A stretch of DNA of 64,000 nt from Vagococcus sp. CY52-2 (GCF_022655055.1 NZ_CP093384.1:744001-808000); one strand, 5' to 3'. Positions 9,709-18,174 are shown, counted from the first letter of the stretch. Numbers and translations: made by a program. Notes: generated by a model from the sequence alone, not told the origin.

Positions 9709-9737
9709 TTGATTTTTTTTTTGAAATTAGTTATTAT
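9709..9737 (+). promoter_or_regulatory. Promoter of the tRNA-Tyr/tRNA-Gln unit
   Basis: TTGATT (9709-9714), a 17-base spacer and TATTAT (9732-9737), about 32 bases before the mature tRNA-Tyr end. Confidence 0.7.
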
Positions 9738-9769
9738 ATGGAAGTCGGGTTGATAAACTTGATTGATAC

Positions 9770-9850
9770 GGAGGGGTAGCGAAGTGGCTAAACGCGGCGG
9801 ACTGTAAATCCGCTCCTTCGGGTTCGGCAGTTCGAATCTGCCCCCCTCCA
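9770..9850 (+). tRNA. tRNA-Tyr (anticodon GTA)
   Basis: The acceptor stem GGAGGGG (9770-9776) pairs with CCCCTCC (9843-9849), discriminator A. The anticodon loop reads CTGTAAA with GTA. The long variable arm, the class II feature of bacterial tRNA-Tyr, is present (CTCCTTCGGGTTCGG region), and the T loop is TTCGAAT. CCA is not encoded. It is co-transcribed with tRNA-Gln, eight bases on. Confidence 0.97.
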
Positions 9851-9858
9851 TTTCTTAT

Positions 9859-9930
9859 TGGGCTATAGCCAAGCGGTAAGGCAACGGACTTTGACTCCGT
9901 CACTCGTTGGTTCGAATCCAGCTAGCCCAG
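9859..9930 (+). tRNA. tRNA-Gln (anticodon TTG)
   Basis: The acceptor stem TGGGCTA (9859-9865) pairs with TAGCCCA (9923-9929), discriminator G. The anticodon loop reads CTTTGAC with TTG. The T loop is TTCGAATC. CCA is not encoded. Lactobacillales usually make Gln-tRNA by amidating Glu-tRNA(Gln). Confidence 0.97.
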
Positions 9931-9934
9931 TATT

Positions 9935-9970
9935 ATCTAACACTGAAATCGGTGTTAGATTTTTTTTTAT
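9935..9970 (+). terminator. Terminator of the tRNA unit
   Basis: ATCTAACAC (9935-9943) pairs with GTGTTAGAT (9952-9960), followed by a run of T. Confidence 0.9.
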
Positions 9971-10027
9971 TTTCTTTTGTGGTATGATAGAGGTGTATTA
10001 ACTTAACTATAAAGGAGATTTAATCAC

Positions 10028-10219
10028 ATGGGCGAATTATCTGAAAAATTAGTATCTCAAATTCTAGAATATCGTGACATTTTATCGAGCAATGAAGTAA
10101 TGGAAACTATCAAAGACAAAGCTCAAATGGTATTTCCAACAAAAGAATACGATGCACCAACTAAAACTAAAAAATTGAAGCAAAATCAACGTAAATGGCG
10201 TGCAAAAAATCATTATTAA
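10028..10219 (+). CDS. Small basic protein of unknown function
   Basis: I do not recognise this 63-residue protein. It has an amphipathic N-terminus (MGELSEKLVSQILEYRDIL) and a strongly basic C-terminus (TKTKKLKQNQRKWRAKNHY), so RNA, DNA or ribosome binding is possible. It looks real: AAAGGAG sits nine bases before the ATG, an extended -10 (TGG TATGAT, 9980-9988) lies upstream, and a strong terminator follows at 10237. No membrane segment or signal peptide is seen. Confidence 0.7.
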   Translation: MGELSEKLVSQILEYRDILSSNEVMETIKDKAQMVFPTKEYDAPTKTKKLKQNQRKWRAKNHY

Positions 10220-10236
10220 TTAGTCATTAAGTTATT

Positions 10237-10262
10237 AGGAGTAGGGAACTACTCCTTTTTTC
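10237..10262 (+). terminator. Terminator after the small basic protein gene
   Basis: AGGAGTAG (10237-10244) pairs with CTACTCCT (10249-10256) around GGAA, followed by a T run. Confidence 0.88.
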
Positions 10263-10289
10263 TATTTTATTTCGTTATGATATATAATG

Positions 10290-10331
10290 TTGTCATTGAT
10301 TATAAAAATAGCTATAATATAGATAATGACA
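10290..10331 (+). promoter_or_regulatory. gntR promoter framed by an inverted repeat
   Basis: TTGTCA (10290-10295), a 17-base spacer and TATAAT (10313-10318) give a near-consensus promoter. TGTCATT at 10291-10297 and its complement AATGACA at 10325-10331 flank the -10 box, so one arm covers the -35 and the other the start region. This suggests autoregulation by the GntR protein encoded next. Confidence 0.65.
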
Positions 10332-10350
10332 TTTAAAAGGACGTGAATAA

Positions 10351-11058
10351 ATGACTCCAAAGTTACCTGTTTATATTCAGATACATGATAAGATAAAACA
10401 AGAAATAGAAGATGGTATCTGGAAGATTGGTGACAGGTTACCTTCTGAAAGGGAATTGTCTGAAGTATTTGGCGTGAGTCGTATGACACTAAGACAGGCT
10501 ATTCAAACGTTAGCAGATGAGGGAATACTGGAGAGAAAAATTGGTTCCGGTACATATATTGCAAGGCAAAAAGTACAAGAGACGATGATAGGAACGACTA
10601 GTTTTTCAGATATTATTCGTTCTCAGGGAAGCCAACCTTCTAGTAAAACATTGTCTTACTTTGTGACTGCACCAAGCTCCAGTGAAATGGAAAAACTACG
10701 ATTGACAAAAGATCAAAAGATTTTAAAAATGGAACGAATACGTTATTCAGATGATATACCAATTTGTTTTGAAGTAGCAAGCATTCCTCATCATTTGATT
10801 GAAGATTTTAGTAAAGAGGAAATCACACGTTCTTTATATAACGTAATGGTTAGTCAAGGACATGGAGTGATTGGAAAATCTTCTCAAACGATATCTGCGC
10901 TAAATGCGTCTGAAAAAATCGCACATTATTTAGAATTGAAAAAAGGCGATGCAGTCTTACGTTTACGACAAGTATCTTATTTTGATAATGGCACACCGTT
11001 TGAATACGTTAGAAGTCAATACGCAGGTGAGCGTTTTGAGTTTTACTTAGAAAAATAA
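10351..11058 (+). CDS. GntR/HutC-family transcriptional regulator
   Basis: The 235-residue regulator has an N-terminal winged helix-turn-helix (about residues 5-70; GDRLPSERELSEVFGVSRMTLRQAIQTLADEGIL is the GntR core) and a C-terminal UTRA ligand domain (about 85-230). UTRA domains of this type often bind phosphorylated sugars, as in NagR/YvoA, but no sugar genes lie nearby, so the effector and targets are unknown. Its own promoter is framed by an inverted repeat. AAAAGGA precedes the ATG. Confidence 0.9.
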   Translation: MTPKLPVYIQIHDKIKQEIEDGIWKIGDRLPSERELSEVFGVSRMTLRQAIQTLADEGILERKIGSGTYIARQKVQETMIGTTSFSDIIRSQGSQPSSKTLSYFVTAPSSSEMEKLRLTKDQKILKMERIRYSDDIPICFEVASIPHHLIEDFSKEEITRSLYNVMVSQGHGVIGKSSQTISALNASEKIAHYLELKKGDAVLRLRQVSYFDNGTPFEYVRSQYAGERFEFYLEK

Positions 11059-11060
11059 AA

Positions 11061-11100
11061 AATAAATCCTGGAGCAGTAGTGCTCTAGGATTTATTTATT
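11061..11100. terminator. Bidirectional terminator between gntR and yigZ
   Basis: AATAAATCCTGGAGCA (11061-11076) pairs with the complement at 11081-11096 around GTAG (16 pairs with one G-U). A/T tracts on both sides serve the converging genes. Confidence 0.88.
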
Positions 11101-11729
11101 GGAACCTCACAGTAGTCTAACGCCCCTTTTTTTAATGAAAATTGAGCATTCAGTAGGTTTGTAATACTTTCTTCAAAAGTTGTCACACTGACTTCATCTA
11201 CCATAATGTGTAAGGTAACTGTATCGCTAAATTCAGTGTCGCTAAGGGTGTATTCGGGGTGATTAGTTAGAAAATGTTCTAACTTACCATGGATGGAATA
11301 GTCCACTGTCACAATCATCTCTTGTTGCAATTTTCCTTCGACTAACCCGATGTGCTCAATGGCTTCAGAAACAGATGAACTATAAGCACGAATCAAGCCA
11401 CCAGCACCAAGTTTTGTACCACCAAAGTATCTTGTCACAACAGCTAAAACATTTCGTAGTTTTTTTACCTTTAACACTTCAAGCATCGGGACACCTGCTG
11501 TTCCACTTGGTTCACCGTCATCGCTTGAACGTTGGATTTCTTGTTTATCTCCAAGAACGTAAGCGACACAATTATGATTAGCTTTCCAATGTTTTTTTTT
11601 GATTTGTTGAATGATTTCTTTTGCTTCATCTTCTGTTTCTATTCGCCTTAAGTGGCAGATAAAAGACGATTTTTTTATGACGATTTCATAATCGCCATCT
11701 TGTTTTATGGTATAGTAATTTAATAGCAT
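11085..11729 (-). CDS. YigZ/IMPACT family protein
   Basis: This 214-residue protein is of the YigZ/YvyE family. The N-terminal UPF0029/IMPACT domain (about residues 15-125) carries KSSFICHLRRI, the DDGEPSGTAGVPML signature and RYFGGTKLGAGGLIRAYS; a C-terminal DUF1949 domain follows. Members are linked to translation control or protein turnover, without a firm biochemical role. The ATG at 11729 is chosen because GGGGGT lies seven bases upstream; a TTG at 11744 would add five residues. The gene converges on gntR and diverges from the next lipoprotein. Confidence 0.88.
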   Translation of the reverse strand: MLLNYYTIKQDGDYEIVIKKSSFICHLRRIETEDEAKEIIQQIKKKHWKANHNCVAYVLGDKQEIQRSSDDGEPSGTAGVPMLEVLKVKKLRNVLAVVTRYFGGTKLGAGGLIRAYSSSVSEAIEHIGLVEGKLQQEMIVTVDYSIHGKLEHFLTNHPEYTLSDTEFSDTVTLHIMVDEVSVTTFEESITNLLNAQFSLKKGALDYCEVPINKS

Positions 11730-11783
11730 ATAGGTAACCCCCAAAAAATTAATTTAGTAAAATGTTTTAAAAGGAGAATGATT

Positions 11784-12356
11784 ATGCAAAAAAAACGAAT
11801 AGGGTTGTTAGTGTTAGTCATGGTATTCGTCTTAAGTGCCTGTACATCTACAAAGAATGACACCACACATGATTCAAGTACAGATATGACAAGTGACATT
11901 AATAAAAAAGATAAACTTGTTTATACCTTAGAATATGATCATCATCAATATCAGTTTAACATGCTTGATGGTTGGCGTAAATTTCCAAACAGTGATAAGT
12001 CGATTGCTTTTTTATTGGGAAACAAAGATTCTAAGTCATTTATGTCTGCGGGATTTGAAGAAAAAGGAAATAAGACGTTAGAGGATTATAAAACAGACTA
12101 TTTAAAAAAATTAAATGATGCTAACGCGACTGTTGTGATTGAACCAGAAAAAAAAGAACTAAATGGGTGGGATGCCTATTATCTTGGTGTTGAAATGAAA
12201 GATAATAAAAATCGTGTCTTAACCTATCGAATTTATTTGGTAGAAACACCTGATTATTTTATTAACCTTGGTGCATGGACAAGTGAAGAGAATCCAAAAG
12301 AAGCAACTATTCAAGGTCTAGATGATATTTTATCAACCTTTAAAGAAAAAGATTAG
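11784..12356 (+). CDS. Putative lipoprotein of unknown function
   Basis: This 190-residue secreted lipoprotein has a signal peptide (basic QKKR, hydrophobic GLLVLVMVFVL) and lipobox LSAC near residue 19. A low-complexity Ser/Thr/Asp linker follows, then a folded region with YTLEYDHHQYQFNMLDGW and a C-terminal stretch about a tolerated 'ETPDYFINLGAWTSEENP'. The shape resembles PsbP-like or DUF4367-like surface proteins, but I cannot name the family. ATG 11784 fits AAGGAG at 11771-11776; the ATG at 11778 is too close to it. Confidence 0.75.
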   Translation: MQKKRIGLLVLVMVFVLSACTSTKNDTTHDSSTDMTSDINKKDKLVYTLEYDHHQYQFNMLDGWRKFPNSDKSIAFLLGNKDSKSFMSAGFEEKGNKTLEDYKTDYLKKLNDANATVVIEPEKKELNGWDAYYLGVEMKDNKNRVLTYRIYLVETPDYFINLGAWTSEENPKEATIQGLDDILSTFKEKD

Positions 12357-12360
12357 AATA

Positions 12361-12400
12361 AAAGCATGACTTTTCAATAATAGAAAAGTCATGCTTTTTT
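12361..12400. terminator. Bidirectional terminator
   Basis: AAAGCATGACTTTTC (12361-12375) pairs perfectly with 12383-12397, with a seven-base loop and T tract, serving the lipoprotein gene and the opposing hydrolase gene. Confidence 0.9.
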
Positions 12401-13324
12401 CTATAGTCGGTGACGTATCCAATCATAAATATCTAATGTGACATCTAACGATTCTTTTTCATTTAATATTTCATGTCTTAAATCATTATATAAGCGAAGC
12501 GTGACATCCTTAAAGTAATTGTCACTCAATTCTAGAGCTAATTTTCTAGGGCCTTTTCCATAGTTTCCAACAGGATCTTTTTCGCCGCTAATAATTAACA
12601 CTGGCAAATCACGTTGGATGGTGATAAACCAATGTTTTTTTGTGGCGTCATCCATAAGAGAAAGAAGTGTATAGAATCCATTATTTGTAAAAATAAACCC
12701 ACACTGTTCATCTTGTTCGTAAGATTCGACGTTATCAGGGTTTTTAGAGAGCCAACTAAAAGGAGAATGAGCTGGTTTAAACTTTTGATTAAATGAACCA
12801 AACAATAATTTATCCATGGCAGGATTTTTTGTCTTAGGAGAGACTATATTCAATCCTTTCGCCATTTTAACCCCAAAACTTATCTCTTTGCGTCGGTTAG
12901 TTGATCCCATTAAAATAGCGCCTTTAACAAGATGTGAGTATTTCTTTAAATAGTTTCTCACCACAAAAGATCCCATACTATGACCTAAAATAAACAAAGG
13001 AGTATCCGGATAACGACTTTTTGCATATTGGGTAATTTGAAAAGTATCCTCCACTACAATAGAGGCACTATCACCTTCACAGAAAAAACCATGTAGAGGA
13101 TTATCCATATCCACTGATTCACCATGACCTAGGTGATCGTGTCCAATGACTAGGATGTCATGAGCAGATAAATAGCGCGCTAATGGGTCATATCGTTCGA
13201 CGTACTCTGCCATACCGTGTACGACTTGTAAGATTGCTTTTGGTTTTTTAGTGGAATTATACCAGATAATACCATTTAAATCTGTATTACCATCTAAAGA
13301 TTCAATAACAAATTTTTTCTTCAT
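12401..13324 (-). CDS. Alpha/beta hydrolase, monoacylglycerol lipase/lysophospholipase-like
   Basis: The 307-residue protein is a serine hydrolase of the Hydrolase_4 type. The nucleophile elbow is GHSMGS (in LFILGHSMGSFVV), the cap region follows, SGEKDPVGN holds the likely acid, and the His lies in LYNDLRHEILNE. VVHGMAEYVERYDPLA is typical of monoglyceride lipases and YtpA. The ATG at 13324 has GAAAGGG upstream; an in-frame ATG at 13348 lacks one. It is cytoplasmic, with no signal peptide. The substrate is inferred only from family likeness. Confidence 0.85.
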   Translation of the reverse strand: MKKKFVIESLDGNTDLNGIIWYNSTKKPKAILQVVHGMAEYVERYDPLARYLSAHDILVIGHDHLGHGESVDMDNPLHGFFCEGDSASIVVEDTFQITQYAKSRYPDTPLFILGHSMGSFVVRNYLKKYSHLVKGAILMGSTNRRKEISFGVKMAKGLNIVSPKTKNPAMDKLLFGSFNQKFKPAHSPFSWLSKNPDNVESYEQDEQCGFIFTNNGFYTLLSLMDDATKKHWFITIQRDLPVLIISGEKDPVGNYGKGPRKLALELSDNYFKDVTLRLYNDLRHEILNEKESLDVTLDIYDWIRHRL

Positions 13325-13422
13325 AATTATACCCTTTCTATAATCCAATTTATCCTTATTATAGTCTATTTAAAAGTGAGTCACTAGTATAATGCGTAGA
13401 TTATTTATAGGAGGAGATAATA

Positions 13423-14727
13423 TTGTATAAAACATTGCAGGGACGTCAGTTGTTAAAACAAGAAATACCTCATCCATTAAGAAAATACTTAAAAAAGGAT
13501 AACAGCATAAAAAAAGTTAAAGCGATGACGTATAGTAAAAAAGATATTACCTGTCGTCGTTGTGGACATGTCAATAATCAAGATTCTTGTCAGATAAATG
13601 GTGGCTTTTATTGTGATTATTGTCTTAATATGGGAAGGGTGACAAGTGAAGATGTTTTATATCGTATCCCAAAAAGCCCTCGAAAAACGTCACAAAAAAC
13701 ACATTGTTTTTGGCAAGGAGAACTAACTAAACAGCAAGCATGCATCTCTCAAGAAATATTAGATTCTTACCGTCGTACACGACATCATTTTGTTCATGCA
13801 GTGACAGGGGCTGGTAAAACAGAGATGCTATTTCCTTTAATAGAACAAGTGTTGACAGATGGAAAAGTTATTGGAATAGCCACTCCACGCATTGATGTGT
13901 GTTTAGAATTGTATCCCAGAATGAAAGAGGCATTTCAAGATACGACAATCAATTTGTTATATGGCCATTCTTCTCAAACATATAATGGCGCATCTTTCAT
14001 TATTTGTACGACACATCAACTTATGCGTTTTTATCGTTATTTTGATGTATTGGTTATAGATGAAGCCGATGCGTTTCCTTATGTTCATTCTGATGAATTA
14101 CAGTATGTAGCAAAACAGTCATTAGAAAAAAAGGGATGTTTTGTTTTTCTAACTGCTACGAGTAATCCAAGACTAGAACATTATTCTAATACGGAAAAAA
14201 GTATGCTAGCTAAACGGTTTCATGGACAAGACTTACCTGTTCCTAAAACAATCTATTGTCGGAATTTAGCCATAAATTTACGAAAAGGAAAATTGCCTAA
14301 AAAAATGAGGATGGAAATAGAAGCAAGTGATCAATCTTATATTCTTTTCTTTCCGGATATTGCTTTAATGTCTATGGTTTATCCTGTTGTTAAGAAAACA
14401 TGGCAGAAAAAAAAGGTCGCAATGGTACATGCATCATCTGATACTAGGGAACAAGTGGTGAAACAAATGAGAGAAGGGAAGATTGATCTGTTACTAAGTA
14501 CAACGATTTTAGAACGAGGGGTTACATTTAAAAATATTTCCGTCATGGTAGTATGTGCGGATCACCGAGTATTTAATCGTGCGAGTTTAGTTCAAATTGC
14601 AGGACGAGTGGGCCGAAGTGTGAATTATCCGACCGGACACGTCATCTTTTTGCATGAAGGAAAAAATCAGGCCATGGTATCAGCTATAAAAGAAATAAAA
14701 CAAATGAATAAAGAGGCTAAGAGATGA
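13423..14727 (+). CDS. comFA: Competence DNA uptake helicase ComFA
   Basis: ComFA is a membrane-associated DEAD-box ATPase that helps pull single-stranded DNA into the cell. A four-Cys zinc site is visible (Cys44, Cys47, Cys64, Cys67), followed by Walker A AVTGAGKTEM, the DEAD-type box VIDEADAF, the motif FLTATSNP and a C-terminal helicase lobe ending with QIAGRVGRS. The start is TTG, eight bases after GGAGGAG. The 434-residue length is normal. The gene overlaps comFC by four bases (ATGA). Confidence 0.92.
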   Translation: MYKTLQGRQLLKQEIPHPLRKYLKKDNSIKKVKAMTYSKKDITCRRCGHVNNQDSCQINGGFYCDYCLNMGRVTSEDVLYRIPKSPRKTSQKTHCFWQGELTKQQACISQEILDSYRRTRHHFVHAVTGAGKTEMLFPLIEQVLTDGKVIGIATPRIDVCLELYPRMKEAFQDTTINLLYGHSSQTYNGASFIICTTHQLMRFYRYFDVLVIDEADAFPYVHSDELQYVAKQSLEKKGCFVFLTATSNPRLEHYSNTEKSMLAKRFHGQDLPVPKTIYCRNLAINLRKGKLPKKMRMEIEASDQSYILFFPDIALMSMVYPVVKKTWQKKKVAMVHASSDTREQVVKQMREGKIDLLLSTTILERGVTFKNISVMVVCADHRVFNRASLVQIAGRVGRSVNYPTGHVIFLHEGKNQAMVSAIKEIKQMNKEAKR

Positions 14728-15410
14728 AGTGTGTGTTGTGTCACGGGGTATTAAAGAACCAAGTAACATTTCGAGAACTGTTATTAGGTAGTCAGATTAA
14801 AAATCATTGTTGCGATAAATGCCATAGTCAATTTCAGCCAATTAATCCGTTGCTTGAAAAGAGATGTATCTATTGTCGGAAAGTGTCACGAGAAACTGTA
14901 TGCGAAGATTGTTTATATTGGGAAAAAAACCAAATAATCTTAGAGCCACATCATGCCTTATATGAGTACAATGAGTCTATGAGTGAATTTATGACCAGTT
15001 ATAAATTTCAAGGAAATCGTACACTAGCAAAAGCTTTTAGTTCTGATATTAATCAAGTGTTTAAACAGTTGACTTATGATATGGTTATCCCTATTCCTTT
15101 ATCTAAAAAACGATTAGCTGATCGTGGGTTTCATCAAGTGGAAACACTGTTAGAAGATGCATATGTTGATTATGAGTCGATATTAAAAAAAAGAAGACAC
15201 ACGAGAAAACAATCAGGCAAAACAAAAGAAGAACGTCTTAAAACGATTCATCCATTTTACTTAAATCAATCTGACCAAGATATTATCTATCAAAAAACGA
15301 TTATTTTAGTTGATGATGTTTACACAACAGGAAGTACGATATTGCAGGCAAAACGTTATCTTTTGAGTAAACATGCTAAAAAAGTCATAACGTTTTCCTT
15401 AGCAAGGTGA
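14724..15410 (+). CDS. comFC: ComFC phosphoribosyltransferase-like competence protein
   Basis: The 228-residue ComFC/GntX-type protein has an N-terminal zinc-ribbon part with several Cys pairs (CVLC, CCDKC, CIYC, CEDC) and a C-terminal type I phosphoribosyltransferase domain with the PRPP motif IILVDDVYTTGSTI. It works with ComFA in transformation. The start codon overlaps the comFA stop. Both competence genes look intact, which is compatible with natural transformation but does not prove it. Confidence 0.9.
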   Translation: MKCVLCHGVLKNQVTFRELLLGSQIKNHCCDKCHSQFQPINPLLEKRCIYCRKVSRETVCEDCLYWEKNQIILEPHHALYEYNESMSEFMTSYKFQGNRTLAKAFSSDINQVFKQLTYDMVIPIPLSKKRLADRGFHQVETLLEDAYVDYESILKKRRHTRKQSGKTKEERLKTIHPFYLNQSDQDIIYQKTIILVDDVYTTGSTILQAKRYLLSKHAKKVITFSLAR

Positions 15411-15439
15411 AAATAATGAAGCGTTTTCTATCAAAGTGT

Positions 15440-15468
15440 TTGTCATTTTATGATAAGTTCGATATAAT
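15440..15468 (+). promoter_or_regulatory. hpf promoter
   Basis: TTGTCA (15440-15445), a 17-base spacer and TATAAT (15463-15468). The transcript would start near 15475, giving a leader of about 80 bases. Confidence 0.75.
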
Positions 15469-15477
15469 AAAGGTGGG

Positions 15478-15523
15478 AAGATAAGGGGATTAAATTAAGT
15501 CTTAAACGTTCTTATCTTTTTAG
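15478..15523 (+). promoter_or_regulatory. Hairpin in the hpf leader, terminator-like
   Basis: AAGATAAG (15478-15485) pairs with CTTATCTT (15511-15518) around a 25-base loop, followed by TTTTAG. It lies between the promoter and the start codon, so it could act as an attenuator or shape mRNA stability. Confidence 0.45.
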
Positions 15524-15553
15524 TTTTAGTGATAGATGAAAGGGGTAATAGTT

Positions 15554-16108
15554 ATGTTTAGATACAATGTAAGAGGCGAGAACATTGAAGTTACTCAAGC
15601 CATAAGAGAATATGTAGAGAAAAAAATTGGCAAATTAGAAAAATATTTTACAAATGTGCCGGAATCAACAGCACATGTTAATTTAAAAGTGTATTCTGAT
15701 AAAAATGCTAAAGTGGAAGTAACCATTCCATTACCATACTTAGTACTTAGAGCTGAAGAAACTTCTCCAGATTTATACGGAAGCATTGACTTAGTGGTCG
15801 ACAAGTTGGAGCGACAAATTAGAAAGTACAAAACAAAAATTAATCGTAAATCAAGAGAGACTGCCTTAGATGTAACCAAAGAAATGGTATTTTCTCCCAA
15901 TAATTCTACAGAACAACATGACGAACCAGATTTAGAAATTGTTCGAACAAAACGTTTATCATTAAAACCTATGGATAGTGAAGAAGCAGTCTTACAAATG
16001 AACATGTTAGGTCATAACTTCTTTATTTTTGAAGATGCAGAAACAAATGGAACAAGCATTGTTTACAAACGTAAAGATGGTAAATATGGTTTAATTGAAA
16101 CAAATTAA
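15554..16108 (+). CDS. hpf: Ribosome hibernation-promoting factor, long form
   Basis: The 184-residue long HPF makes inactive 100S ribosome dimers in slow growth. The N-terminal domain (about residues 1-100, MFRYNVRGENIEVTQAIREYV) binds the 30S subunit. After a linker, the C-terminal dimerisation domain (about 125-184, EIVRTKRLSLKPMDSEEAV and MNMLGHNFFIFEDAET) joins two ribosomes. The ATG at 15554 is preferred, with AAAGGGG at 15540-15546; the upstream ATG at 15536 has no good site. The gene has its own promoter and a strong terminator after it. Confidence 0.95.
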   Translation: MFRYNVRGENIEVTQAIREYVEKKIGKLEKYFTNVPESTAHVNLKVYSDKNAKVEVTIPLPYLVLRAEETSPDLYGSIDLVVDKLERQIRKYKTKINRKSRETALDVTKEMVFSPNNSTEQHDEPDLEIVRTKRLSLKPMDSEEAVLQMNMLGHNFFIFEDAETNGTSIVYKRKDGKYGLIETN

Positions 16109-16114
16109 TAAATA

Positions 16115-16163
16115 AAAACACTTCGTAGAAAGTCATAAAATACTTTCTACGAAGTGTTTTTAT
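16115..16163 (+). terminator. Terminator after hpf
   Basis: A perfect 19-base stem (16115-16133 with 16142-16160), eight-base loop, then T residues. Confidence 0.92.
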
Positions 16164-16198
16164 CATTTATATTATCAAGTACCCCATACGATATCAAC

Positions 16199-16227
16199 TT
16201 GTGAAGGGAAGATAAATCTGATAAACT
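16199..16227 (+). promoter_or_regulatory. Promoter of the ABC-F gene
   Basis: TTGTGA (16199-16204), a 17-base spacer and TAAACT (16222-16227), about 31 bases before the start codon. Confidence 0.55.
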
Positions 16228-16257
16228 GATTAGGATTAAATAGAGACGGGTGATCAG

Positions 16258-18150
16258 ATGAAGCTTTTACGAGCAGATAATTTAGATAAAAATTATGGAA
16301 CAAAGCAATTATTAGATAATGTTTCTTTTTTAATAAAAGAAAAAGATCGTATTGGGTTAATCGGAATTAATGGAACAGGTAAATCAACGTTGATTAAGAT
16401 TTTATCAGGAAAAGATCATGCAGAAAAGGGATCGATTGATTACCCAAATGATTATAAAATTGGTTATCTTTCGCAAGATACCATCTTTTCTGAAGATATT
16501 TCAGTATTAGATGCTGTCTTTGATGATGATACACCTGTTATGAAAGCTATTCGTTCGTATGAGAAAGCATTGGTTGATTTGGCACAAGATGGAGAAAATC
16601 CAGCAGTACAAAAAGCTTACGAAAAAGCTGAAGAAGCAATGAATAAAGAAGATGCTTGGTTAGCTGAGACAAGTGCTAAAACCATTTTAAATAAATTAGG
16701 CATTTTATTTTTAGATAAAAAAGTATCAGAGCTATCTGGAGGCCAACAAAAAAGACTAGGATTGGCACAAGTCTTAATCCAATCACCTGATTTACTTCTT
16801 TTAGATGAACCAACCAACCATTTAGATTATGAAACCATTCAATGGCTAGAAGATTATCTGAATCATTATCAAGGGTCACTCATCGTGATAACGCATGATC
16901 GCTACTTTTTAGATCGTGTGACGAATCGAATATTTGAATTAGCTAACGGAACATTACACGAATACACAGGAAATTATCAAGCTTATTTAGTGCAACGAGC
17001 AGAACGTGAAGAACAAGAAAAGAAAAGCTTACACAAAAATAAACAGCTATTTAAGCAAGAACTTGCTTGGATGCGAGCTGGTGTAAAAGCTCGTGGCACG
17101 AAACAACAAGCTAGAATTAATCGCTTTAATGATTTGAAAGATAAAGTAAGTGGTTCAAGTGATAAGGGAAACTTAGAATTTTCAGTTGGTACAAAACGAT
17201 TAGGTAAAAAAGTCATTGAAATAGAACATGCTAATTTTAAAATAGCTAATCAAGTTATTTTAAAAGACTTTGAGTTGTTAGTCCAAGCTAATGAACGATT
17301 AGGCATTACAGGAGAAAATGGTTCTGGAAAATCAACCTTGCTAAATCTTATTGCTGGGAATTTAACGTTGGATAGTGGTGTGATTGAGTTAGGAGAAACA
17401 GTCAATATCGGGTATTATACCCAAACGAATGATACATTAGATGAAAGCAAACGCATTATTTCTTATTTACAAGAAATTGCTGAAGAAGTAAAACAACAAG
17501 ATGGTACAGTGATTAGTGTCACAGAGATGTTAGAGCGATTTTTATTTCCAAGAAATGTGCACGGGACATTGATTAGTAAATTGTCAGGTGGCGAGAAACG
17601 CCGTCTGTACTTACTTAGCATTTTAATCCAACAACCAAATGTGTTACTATTAGATGAGCCAACGAATGATCTAGATGTCGAAACATTAACTATTTTGGAA
17701 GATTATCTGTCTGATTTTCCGGGTGCAGTTATTGCTGTTAGTCATGATCGTTATTTTTTAGATAAAACAATGGACAAGTTACTCATTTTTAAAGGACAAG
17801 GTGACATGACAACTTTTTATGGCTCAATGAGTGATTATGTTGAGCAGACAGGTGAGCAAGAGTCAGTTGAGAAAACTACTAAATCAACTACAACTAAAAA
17901 AGTTGATAAAGTAGTCTCTAATGATGGTGAGAAAAAGAAATTGACTTATAAAGAAAAAATTGAATGGGATACAATTGAAGAAGAAATTGCCCAATTAGAA
18001 GAGAATATTGAGTCATTGAACGAACAAATGTTAGACAATAGTAGTGATGCTATAAAATTACAAGATTTGCAAGCGACACTAACAACTACCGAACAAACTC
18101 TTGAAGACAAACTTGAGAGATGGGAATATCTTAGTGAATTTGCTGATTAA
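16258..18150 (+). CDS. ABC-F family ATPase, Uup-like
   Basis: This 630-residue soluble protein has two ABC ATPase domains in one chain: Walker A GINGTGKST (about 35-43), signature LSGGQQKRLGLAQ, then the ABC-F linker with basic residues, and a second domain with Walker A GENGSGKST and LSGGEKRRLYLL. The C-terminal tail (about 545-630) is a Glu/Lys-rich coiled coil as in Uup. There is no membrane part, so it is not a transporter; ABC-F proteins act on ribosomes. A Uup-type housekeeping role is likelier than antibiotic resistance. Confidence 0.88.
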   Translation: MKLLRADNLDKNYGTKQLLDNVSFLIKEKDRIGLIGINGTGKSTLIKILSGKDHAEKGSIDYPNDYKIGYLSQDTIFSEDISVLDAVFDDDTPVMKAIRSYEKALVDLAQDGENPAVQKAYEKAEEAMNKEDAWLAETSAKTILNKLGILFLDKKVSELSGGQQKRLGLAQVLIQSPDLLLLDEPTNHLDYETIQWLEDYLNHYQGSLIVITHDRYFLDRVTNRIFELANGTLHEYTGNYQAYLVQRAEREEQEKKSLHKNKQLFKQELAWMRAGVKARGTKQQARINRFNDLKDKVSGSSDKGNLEFSVGTKRLGKKVIEIEHANFKIANQVILKDFELLVQANERLGITGENGSGKSTLLNLIAGNLTLDSGVIELGETVNIGYYTQTNDTLDESKRIISYLQEIAEEVKQQDGTVISVTEMLERFLFPRNVHGTLISKLSGGEKRRLYLLSILIQQPNVLLLDEPTNDLDVETLTILEDYLSDFPGAVIAVSHDRYFLDKTMDKLLIFKGQGDMTTFYGSMSDYVEQTGEQESVEKTTKSTTTKKVDKVVSNDGEKKKLTYKEKIEWDTIEEEIAQLEENIESLNEQMLDNSSDAIKLQDLQATLTTTEQTLEDKLERWEYLSEFAD

Positions 18151-18174
18151 TAAATCATTGTTTGAGGGGTAATT

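Noticed and set aside
15595-16005. 136-codon minus-strand frame over hpf
   Set aside because: It lies wholly inside the conserved hpf gene with no promoter or binding site.
16258-18150. ABC-F gene as an antibiotic resistance (ribosomal protection) determinant
   Set aside because: The C-terminal coiled coil and overall layout fit the Uup housekeeping type; no leader attenuator typical of resistance ABC-F genes is seen.
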